A stretch of DNA of 64,000 bases from Mucilaginibacter gilvus (GTDB taxonomy: Bacteria; Bacteroidota; Bacteroidia; Sphingobacteriales; Sphingobacteriaceae): NCBI RefSeq assembly GCF_004054195.1, contig NZ_SBIW01000029.1, positions 1 through 64,000 of the forward strand, read 5' to 3'. A model generated the notes under the pieces. That model was not told the origin of the DNA and did not search any database. It worked only from the letters and a program-made list of their open reading frames with translations. Position 1 is the stretch's first letter, and every line of letters starts with the position of its first letter. Below, piece after piece: positions 8,253-14,383 of the stretch. Both the position numbers and the translations under genes were made by a program.

Positions 8253-8340
8253 GTTGCGAATATTGCATGTTTGCTAACCCCTCCCCGCCTTTGCGCTCAT
8301 TACCACTGCACCCCTCCCCTTGGGAGGGAGTTGTGTATAT

Positions 8341-8378
8341 AACAGAAAAGGCTTTCCAAATGGAAAGCCTTTTCTGTT
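8341..8378. terminator. Long hairpin terminator between convergent genes
   Basis: The arm at 8341-8357 (AACAGAAAAGGCTTTCC) pairs perfectly over 17 bp with 8362-8378 around a 4-nt loop. It lies 37 bp past the atpG stop and after the plus-strand metalloprotease gene, so it probably stops transcription from both sides. Confidence 0.8.
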
Positions 8379-8414
8379 TATGTCTTCGACAAGCTCAGAC
8401 TGACAATTTTGTTA

Positions 8415-9323
8415 TCAACCGCCCAGTGCTGCTGCACCGCTCACGATCTCGGTAAGCTCGGTAGTGATGGCTGCCTGGCGGGCCTGATTGTATGAAAGTT
8501 TAAGAGCTTTCAACAGGTCACCGGCGTTTTCGGTTGCTTTGTCCATCGCTGTCATACGTGCACCGTGCTCAGATGCGTTTGAATCTAATACCGCGCGGTA
8601 TAACTGGATCTTAATGTTCTTAGGGATCAGCTGCTCTACAATTTCTTCCTGCGAAGGCTCCAATATGTAATCAACCTGTGCTTCAATTGCACCATCCTTA
8701 GTTTTTAGTTTTTCTTCCTTTGGCTTAGCTTCTGGTTTCGGTACCGGCAATAACTGCTCCGCTACCTGGAACTGGATAGCCGCGTTACGGAAATGGTTGT
8801 ACACCAGTTCTACACGGTCGTAATCGCCATTGATAAAGCCTTGCATCATCGCTTCGGTAATTTTTGAAGCATTGATGAAGTTCAGATCCAGGTACAAGTC
8901 GTTATTGTTGCCAATAACATTGTACTTACGGCGCTGATAATATTCCTGGCTTTTTTTACCGATAGATACGATAGACACATTGCCCGCCCTAAGCTGCTCG
9001 CTGTATTTTTCTGCTATCAGGTTATTGGCCGTTTTAATAACGTTGGCGTTGAACGCGCCCGCTAAACCACGGTTTGATGATACAACTACAACCAATACAC
9101 GTACCGGCTCGCGCTCCTGCAGGTATGGCGACGCGCCATCCTCCAAACTTGCCGATAGGTTTGCCAACAGGTCTTTCAACTTATTAGCGTACGGGCGTAA
9201 TTGTACAATAGCATTGGTCGCTCTTTTCAGCTTGGCCGCCGAAACCATTTTCATGGCCTTGGTGATCTGCTGCGTAGAGCTTACCGACGATATCCTGTTT
9301 CTTACTTCTTTTAAATTAGCCAT
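8415..9323 (-). CDS. atpG: ATP synthase F1 subunit gamma
   Basis: The rotating central stalk of F1, coupling c-ring rotation to catalysis. The 302-aa protein has the family start NLKEVRNRISSVSSTQQITKAMKMVSAAKL and the C-terminal helix with MTAMDKATENAG and YNQARQAAITTELTEIVSGA. An insertion around residues 195-215 (KPEAKPKEEKLKTKDG) is lysine/glutamate-rich; such loops vary in Bacteroidota gamma subunits. It is the last gene of the operon, 80 bp after atpA, with a strong hairpin downstream. Confidence 0.96.
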   Translation of the reverse strand: MANLKEVRNRISSVSSTQQITKAMKMVSAAKLKRATNAIVQLRPYANKLKDLLANLSASLEDGASPYLQEREPVRVLVVVVSSNRGLAGAFNANVIKTANNLIAEKYSEQLRAGNVSIVSIGKKSQEYYQRRKYNVIGNNNDLYLDLNFINASKITEAMMQGFINGDYDRVELVYNHFRNAAIQFQVAEQLLPVPKPEAKPKEEKLKTKDGAIEAQVDYILEPSQEEIVEQLIPKNIKIQLYRAVLDSNASEHGARMTAMDKATENAGDLLKALKLSYNQARQAAITTELTEIVSGAAALGG

Positions 9324-9403
9324 TCTTTTTTTGAGTGGTGAGTTATGAGTTATAAGTACTGAGTTTTGAACTCAAAACTTAAAACCCCTTACTCAAAACT
9401 AAA
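9324..9403 (-). repeat. Inverted-repeat spacer between atpA and atpG
   Basis: This 80-bp spacer contains AGTTTTGA (9362-9369) facing TCAAAACT (9372-9379 and again 9393-9400), plus the words GAGTGGTGAG and ATGAGTT. The same words recur between atpF and atpH. It would form a hairpin in the operon mRNA, possibly a processing or stability site. Confidence 0.5.
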
Positions 9404-10978
9404 TTAATATTTACCTGCCAGCTCTTTAGCAACTGTTTCCAGTACGCCGGTTAGTTGGTCATCGAATTTACCTGCTTTAAGGGCGGCCAACACTTCAGGG
9501 TGGCGTTGCTCTAACTGGCTGGTGTATTCTGCTTCAAACTCACGGATCTTGTTAACCGGTACGTTACGCATCAGGTTTTTAGTGCCCAGGTAGATAATAG
9601 CAACCTGTTTTTCAACCGTTACCGGTGAGTACTGGCCTTGCTTTAATATCTCCACGTTACGTGCACCTTTGTCAATTACGTTTTTGGTAGAAGCATCTAA
9701 GTCCGAACCGAATTTAGAGAAAGCTTCCAACTCGCGGTATTGAGCCTGGTCGAGTTTCAAAGTACCAGCTACTTTCTTCATGGATTTGATCTGCGCGTTA
9801 CCACCCACACGAGATACCGAGATACCTACGTTAATTGCGGGACGGATACCAGCTAAGAACAAGTTCGACTCCAAAAAGATCTGACCATCGGTAATCGAGA
9901 TTACGTTGGTTGGGATGTATGCTGATACGTCACCTGCCTGTGTTTCGATAATTGGTAATGCTGTTAACGAACCGCCGCCTTTTACAATGTGCCTGATAGA
10001 CTCTGGCAGATCGTTCATTTGCTGTGCGATGTTATCATTGCTGTTCACCTTTGCAGCACGCTCTAATAAACGGCTGTGCAGATAAAATACGTCACCAGGG
10101 TAAGCCTCACGGCCCGGTGGGCGACGTAGTAATAATGATACTTCGCGGTAAGCTACTGCTTGCTTAGAAAGGTCATCATAGATGATCAACGCAGGGCGAC
10201 CAGTATCGCGGAAGTACTCGCCAATTGCAGCACCCGCAAATGGAGCAAAGAACTGCATGGTAGCAGAATCCGAAGCGTTTGCGGCAACGATGATAGAGTA
10301 TGGCATAGCGCCGTTCTCTTCCAATGTGCGTACAATGTTTGCAACGGTAGAGGCTTTTTGGCCACAAGCTACATATATACAAGTTACCGGCTGGCCGGCA
10401 TCATAAAACTCTTTTTGGTTGATGATGGTATCGATACAAACCGCAGTTTTACCTGTTTGGCGGTCACCAATAACCAACTCACGCTGGCCACGGCCGATAG
10501 GGATCATCGCGTCGATAGCTTTGATACCTGTTTGCAAAGGCTCGGTTACCGGCTGGCGATAAATAACACCCGGCGCTTTACGCTCCAAAGGCATTTCATA
10601 CGTTTGGCCAAGTATTGGTCCTTTACCATCAATTGGGGTACCTAAAGTATCAACCACACGGCCAAGCATACCTTCACCTACGTTGATAGATGCAATACGA
10701 TTGGTACGTTTTACGTTGTCGCCTTCTTTGATATCGTCAGAACGGCCCAACAATACCACACCCACGTTATCTTCTTCAAGGTTCAAAACGATACCTTGTA
10801 AACCATTATCAAATTCAACCAGCTCACCTGATTGTACTTTAGTTAGTCCGTAAACACGTGCAATACCATCACCCACCTGGAGTACGGTACCCACTTCTTC
10901 TAATTCAGATTCTGACTTGAAGCCCGCTAATTGCTGACGCAAAATTGCTGATACTTCGTCTGGTCTTACCTCTACCAT
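9404..10978 (-). CDS. atpA: ATP synthase F1 subunit alpha
   Basis: Non-catalytic nucleotide-binding subunit of F1. The 524-aa protein has the beta-barrel N-terminus (GTVLQVGDGIARVYGL), the P-loop GDRQTGKT at 171-178, and the alpha-subunit signature PAINVGISVSRVGGNAQ near residue 380. It interacts with gamma, delta and the catalytic beta subunit, whose gene is not in this operon. It is transcribed after atpH (33-bp gap) and before atpG. Confidence 0.97.
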   Translation of the reverse strand: MVEVRPDEVSAILRQQLAGFKSESELEEVGTVLQVGDGIARVYGLTKVQSGELVEFDNGLQGIVLNLEEDNVGVVLLGRSDDIKEGDNVKRTNRIASINVGEGMLGRVVDTLGTPIDGKGPILGQTYEMPLERKAPGVIYRQPVTEPLQTGIKAIDAMIPIGRGQRELVIGDRQTGKTAVCIDTIINQKEFYDAGQPVTCIYVACGQKASTVANIVRTLEENGAMPYSIIVAANASDSATMQFFAPFAGAAIGEYFRDTGRPALIIYDDLSKQAVAYREVSLLLRRPPGREAYPGDVFYLHSRLLERAAKVNSNDNIAQQMNDLPESIRHIVKGGGSLTALPIIETQAGDVSAYIPTNVISITDGQIFLESNLFLAGIRPAINVGISVSRVGGNAQIKSMKKVAGTLKLDQAQYRELEAFSKFGSDLDASTKNVIDKGARNVEILKQGQYSPVTVEKQVAIIYLGTKNLMRNVPVNKIREFEAEYTSQLEQRHPEVLAALKAGKFDDQLTGVLETVAKELAGKY

Positions 10979-11011
10979 TTTTCGAATTTATTTTAGAGTT
11001 TTAATTTAATA

Positions 11012-11560
11012 TTATTTAGTTGCAGCTTGTGCAAAATCCTTTTTCAATTTCTTTAAGCTTGTGGCTATGCTGGTATCTACCTGCCTGTCGCCAACTGTAA
11101 GCACAAAGCCGCCAATTAGTTTTGGGTCAACCTTATCGGTTAACTTAACAGTACCGCCAATTGCCGCCTGTACATCGGCAAGCATCTTTTGCTTGTTAGC
11201 TGCGGATAGTGGAGCTGCAGTTGTTACCCTGGCATTGGTAATATGGTGCTTCACATCGTATAAGCCAATAAATTCATTAGCGGTAGTGTATAACACTTCG
11301 CCACGGCCTTTATTTACCATAATGTTTAAAAACGCGATAGTTACCTTGCCTACCTTAGTACCAAACACATCGGCCAATATATTAACCTTTTTGCTGTGCG
11401 AGATGATAGGATTAGCTAAAACAGCGCCCAACTCCGGGTTTGCCTTTACGGTTTTCAGGAACAGCTCCATATCGTCTTTAACCGCTTCAACAGCTTTCTG
11501 CTCTGCGGCTAAGTCGATCAATGCTTTTGCGTACCTTAATGCTACTGTTACTTCTGACAT
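11012..11560 (-). CDS. atpH: ATP synthase F1 subunit delta
   Basis: Peripheral stalk cap joining F1 to the b subunits. The 182-aa protein starts MSEVTVALRYAKALIDLAAE, the usual RYAxAL start of OSCP/delta, and ends with VDPKLIGGFVLTVGDRQVDTS, matching the C-terminal GG(F/V)...GD...D.S(I/V) block. Length is normal. It sits between atpF and atpA, as usual. Confidence 0.95.
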   Translation of the reverse strand: MSEVTVALRYAKALIDLAAEQKAVEAVKDDMELFLKTVKANPELGAVLANPIISHSKKVNILADVFGTKVGKVTIAFLNIMVNKGRGEVLYTTANEFIGLYDVKHHITNARVTTAAPLSAANKQKMLADVQAAIGGTVKLTDKVDPKLIGGFVLTVGDRQVDTSIATSLKKLKKDFAQAATK

Positions 11561-11633
11561 ATCTTTTAGTTGTGAGTGTTGAGTGGTAAGTAATGAGTTG
11601 AACTCAGTACCCGTAACTCAAAACTTATTACTA
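11561..11633 (-). repeat. Inverted-repeat spacer between atpF and atpH
   Basis: This 73-bp spacer shares words with the atpA-atpG spacer (GAGTGGTAAG, ATGAGTT, GAACTCA, ACTCAAAACTT). It can fold by pairing GTAATGAGTT with AACTC...ATTAC. The two spacers look like diverged copies of one element. Confidence 0.45.
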
Positions 11634-12128
11634 CTATAATTTCACTTCTTTTAACAGTTCTGCAACCAATGCATCCTGTTTGCTGCTGTCTTCAAATTGC
11701 TTGCGCAATACCTTCTCGGCAATCTCCAACGATAAAGTTGCAACCTGGTTTTTAACGTCGGCCATTGCAATAGCTTTTTGGTTGTTAATTTCTATACGGG
11801 CAAGCTCAATCTGGCGCGCGCCTTCTTTGTGTGCAGCATCTTTAGCTTCGCTGATGATCTGGTCTTTTACTTTTTTAGCTTCAGACAGGATAGCATCACG
11901 CTCTATACGCGCTTGTTTCAAAAGGACATCATTCTCGTTTGTTAAACGGGCCATTTCGTCTTTAGCGGCTTCGGCTTTAGAAAGCGAATCCTCAATAAAG
12001 CGTTCGCGTTCGTCAAGAGCGCCCATAATAGGCTTCCATGCAAATTTACCAAGTAAGATAAACAGTATAGCTAAGGATACTGTGGTCCAAACTATAAGGC
12101 CAATTTCCGGGGTTACTAATGGATTCAT
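11634..12128 (-). CDS. atpF: ATP synthase F0 subunit b
   Basis: Peripheral stalk subunit. The 164-aa protein has one N-terminal membrane helix (about residues 8-27, LIVWTTVSLAILFILLGKF) followed by a long charged coiled coil rich in Ala, Glu and Lys (ALDERERFIEDSLSKAEAAK onward). This is the normal b architecture and length. A 96-bp spacer with a perfect 9-bp hairpin separates it from atpE upstream. Confidence 0.95.
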   Translation of the reverse strand: MNPLVTPEIGLIVWTTVSLAILFILLGKFAWKPIMGALDERERFIEDSLSKAEAAKDEMARLTNENDVLLKQARIERDAILSEAKKVKDQIISEAKDAAHKEGARQIELARIEINNQKAIAMADVKNQVATLSLEIAEKVLRKQFEDSSKQDALVAELLKEVKL

Positions 12129-12164
12129 TTTTATATATAAAATGTTAAAATTTCAATTTTAAAT

Positions 12165-12200
12165 AACCGTAGCTGCGGCCAATCGCAACAGGCTACGGTT
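12165..12200 (-). promoter_or_regulatory. Hairpin in the atpE-atpF spacer
   Basis: AACCGTAGC (12165-12173) pairs perfectly with GCTACGGTT (12192-12200). In the mRNA it forms after the c-subunit gene and before the b gene. An intercistronic hairpin here would fit attenuation or 3'-end protection favouring extra c subunit, which is needed in about 8-15 copies per complex. That role is inference. Confidence 0.55.
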
Positions 12201-12224
12201 AAAGATTTTCCTTGCGGGGGTTGA

Positions 12225-12434
12225 TTATCTCAAGCCCAGGAAAGATACAACCACACCGAACAAAGCAGCACCCTCTACAAGGGCAGCAGCGATGATCATG
12301 GCAGTTTGGATCTTTGAAGCAGCTTCCGGCTGGCGAGCGATACCTTCTACGGCTTTACCACCGATCTGTCCGATACCGATACCTGCTCCGATTACTGATA
12401 AACCTGCACCAAGTGCAGCGATACTTCCAAACAT
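12225..12434 (-). CDS. atpE: ATP synthase F0 subunit c
   Basis: Ring-forming proteolipid of 69 aa with two membrane helices joined by the polar loop ARQPE (33-37). Glu54 in helix 2 (AALVEGAAL) is the ion-binding carboxylate. The residue after it is Gly, not the Ser/Thr usual in sodium-type rings, so proton coupling is more likely. Gly-rich helix 1 (GAGIGIGQIGGK) is typical. It sits between atpB and atpF. Confidence 0.96.
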   Translation of the reverse strand: MFGSIAALGAGLSVIGAGIGIGQIGGKAVEGIARQPEAASKIQTAMIIAAALVEGAALFGVVVSFLGLR

Positions 12435-12479
12435 TGTTTTAAATTTAAAGTGAATATATAGTATTAATTATTTACAAAA

Positions 12480-13568
12480 TTAGTGGTGATGCTCTTCAAT
12501 TGCACTGCCGATAAACAGGGCAGTAAGCAGTGTGAAGATGAACGCTTGTAATGCTGCTACCAGCAATTCCAATACATCCATAAAAATCACGAAAGCAACA
12601 GAAACAGGCGCTATATAAAGCGACTTGAACACAAATATCAGCGATATTAAACTCAGCACAATAATGTGCCCTGCGGTAATGTTGGCAAACAAACGTATCA
12701 TCAACGCGAAAGGCTTTGATATGATACCAACAAGTTCGATAACCCACCATAATGGCCAGATCCAAACAGGCACATCGGCCGGGATGAAAATGTGTGCCCA
12801 GTAATGTTTGTTACCCTTTACGTTAACTATTATTAAAGTGATAACCGAAAGCACCAGTGTTACCGCGATATTACCGGTAAGGTTTGCACCAAACGGGAAG
12901 AAAGGAATTAAACCTATCAGGTTGTTTACCCAAATGAAAAAGAACACGGTTAACAACAATGGCATGTAACGCTGATATTTATAGCCGATGTTCGGGCGGG
13001 CAATATCATCACGTACAAACAGGATTAACGGCTCCATAACAGATTGCAAACCCTTAGGGGCCTTGCCTGCACGTTTTTTATACGCGGATGCAACGCTAAA
13101 AAATATAACGAGCAGGAAAAGTATCCCCATCCACATACTAACTACGTTGCGGGTGATGGACAGATCTATCAGGCTGCTATTCCATTTTGCTACAGTAGCG
13201 CTTTCTGCCAGTGTATTATTTTCGCCAACAATATTTACCTTATCGCTTACCAGCCTATAGGTATAATATTTACCGGTATAGTCTGCATGGCCGTGTTCAA
13301 AGTGCGATGATGAAAAAACCTCAAGGCCCTTATCAGTATACAGTATAACCGGAAGCGGAATAGAGATCGCGTCCCAAACATGCAGCGAGTGAGAGTCGGC
13401 AATGTGCTCTAAAATAACTTCGCTCGGTTCAAATGGCTTTTCAGTGCCTTCAGCATGCTCTTCCTGGGAAAAAGCCGGTATTGAAAATGTGGTTAGCGTT
13501 AAAAAAACGGCACAAATTCGTAAAAGTGTAAATATTTTTATTTTCAAAATCGAGCTATTATACATCAA
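12480..13568 (-). CDS. atpB: ATP synthase F0 subunit a with N-terminal periplasmic extension
   Basis: Proton half-channel subunit. The 362-aa protein is about 100 residues longer than E. coli subunit a because a signal-peptide-like start (to about residue 35, IPAFSQ) and a roughly 100-residue His/Glu-rich region precede the first channel helix (SMWMGILFLLVIFFSVASAY). The essential arginine is Arg292 in FALMIRLFANITAGHIIV. The protein ends EEHHH. Such an extension is common in Bacteroidota a subunits; its job is unknown to me. It starts 11 bp after the small membrane protein gene and is followed by atpE. Confidence 0.95.
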   Translation of the reverse strand: MMYNSSILKIKIFTLLRICAVFLTLTTFSIPAFSQEEHAEGTEKPFEPSEVILEHIADSHSLHVWDAISIPLPVILYTDKGLEVFSSSHFEHGHADYTGKYYTYRLVSDKVNIVGENNTLAESATVAKWNSSLIDLSITRNVVSMWMGILFLLVIFFSVASAYKKRAGKAPKGLQSVMEPLILFVRDDIARPNIGYKYQRYMPLLLTVFFFIWVNNLIGLIPFFPFGANLTGNIAVTLVLSVITLIIVNVKGNKHYWAHIFIPADVPVWIWPLWWVIELVGIISKPFALMIRLFANITAGHIIVLSLISLIFVFKSLYIAPVSVAFVIFMDVLELLVAALQAFIFTLLTALFIGSAIEEHHH

Positions 13569-13579
13569 AATAAACTTTT

Positions 13580-13966
13580 CTACTTCAAATTTTGGTTGCG
13601 CAAGTTACGCAATAACACGTAAACTTCAAAGGCAGTATTTAAGAAATATAGGTAAAAGAAATTGCCCACAAAAACTGGCTTATCTACCTTAATTTTCATG
13701 ATAAAAACCACTAAAAATGCCAGGCAGGCCAGCAATTTAAAAACGGTAGTGGCCAAAAAAGTCTGGGCGTAGTTTTCGGGGTTCACTTGTTTGGTGATAA
13801 TTATGGCCACCATTACTAAAAAAGTAAGGCCGGTTATAAAAGCAAACATTAGCCAAAAATGTGGCACCAATAAATTGGAATGGCCGGAGAATATTAAGGC
13901 TACGGGTGGCGCAGCCAACAATATTGCAAATATTAAAAATGCGATGATCGCGGTTTTTGTCTTCAT
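13580..13966 (-). CDS. ATP synthase operon-associated small membrane protein
   Basis: A 128-aa protein with about four predicted membrane helices (TAIIAFLIFAILLAAP, FWLMFAFITGLTFLVMVAIII, VFKLLACLAFLVVFIM, NFFYLYFLNTAFEVYVLL). I place the start at the ATG 13964-13966, which overlaps the TGA of the upstream atpZ-like gene in an ATGA junction; longer in-frame starts would run through that gene. It occupies the position of AtpI, the assembly and c-ring helper of other ATP synthase operons, but shows no recognisable AtpI signature. Probably an F0 assembly or ion-supply accessory. Confidence 0.75.
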   Translation of the reverse strand: MKTKTAIIAFLIFAILLAAPPVALIFSGHSNLLVPHFWLMFAFITGLTFLVMVAIIITKQVNPENYAQTFLATTVFKLLACLAFLVVFIMKIKVDKPVFVGNFFYLYFLNTAFEVYVLLRNLRNQNLK

Positions 13967-14193
13967 TTTTTTACGGATCTGATAACTAAGAATAATGCAA
14001 TAAATACCCCGGCAAGCGATAGTACAGCGGTTACCCATTTGGTTGGGTGGCCGGTGCTTTCGTCTATTTTATAACCAGCAAAGGTAAACACGCCAATTAT
14101 AACGATCATCTGGAACGCCAGCCCAGTGTATTTAACATAAGAACTTGCTTCCTTAGCGCCTTCCTTTATGTCGTTTGGTTCATTTTCGGCCAT
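13963..14193 (-). CDS. AtpZ/AtpI-like protein
   Basis: A 76-aa protein with two membrane helices (GLAFQMIVIIGVFTFAGYKI and WVTAVLSLAGVFIALFLVIRSV) separated by a short polar turn containing DESTGHPTKW. Size, two-helix hairpin and first position in the ATP synthase operon match the AtpZ family (ATP synthase gene 1/Q protein), proposed to act in magnesium or calcium transport or F0 assembly. The start ATG follows a perfect TAAATTTG box by only four bases, so this is probably the first gene of the transcript, with little or no leader. Confidence 0.8.
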   Translation of the reverse strand: MAENEPNDIKEGAKEASSYVKYTGLAFQMIVIIGVFTFAGYKIDESTGHPTKWVTAVLSLAGVFIALFLVIRSVKK

Positions 14194-14197
14194 GGCG

Positions 14198-14205
14198 CAA
14201 ATTTA
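14198..14205 (-). promoter_or_regulatory. -7 promoter box of the ATP synthase operon
   Basis: On the minus strand the sequence is TAAATTTG, a full match to the Bacteroidota -7 consensus TAnnTTTG. It ends 4 bp before the start codon of the first operon gene. No clear TTTG at -33 is visible. If used, the mRNA would be leaderless or nearly so. Confidence 0.5.
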
Positions 14206-14383
14206 TTAATCCTATTGCATACTATTTAGTAAATTAGCGATGCTTTTTATAATACCTGCTTTGTATATAAAATATATGTTGTTGCATTATTTGTAATTAT
14301 GAACAGCGCGTAGCTATTTAAACCGGTGCTGCTAAAGGCCATTTGATACAACTATTATAAAATCTACCTATAATTATACCATT

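Noticed and set aside
12225..12434. Sodium-type c ring.
   Set aside because: The residue after Glu54 is Gly and not Ser/Thr, so the usual sodium-binding signature is incomplete.
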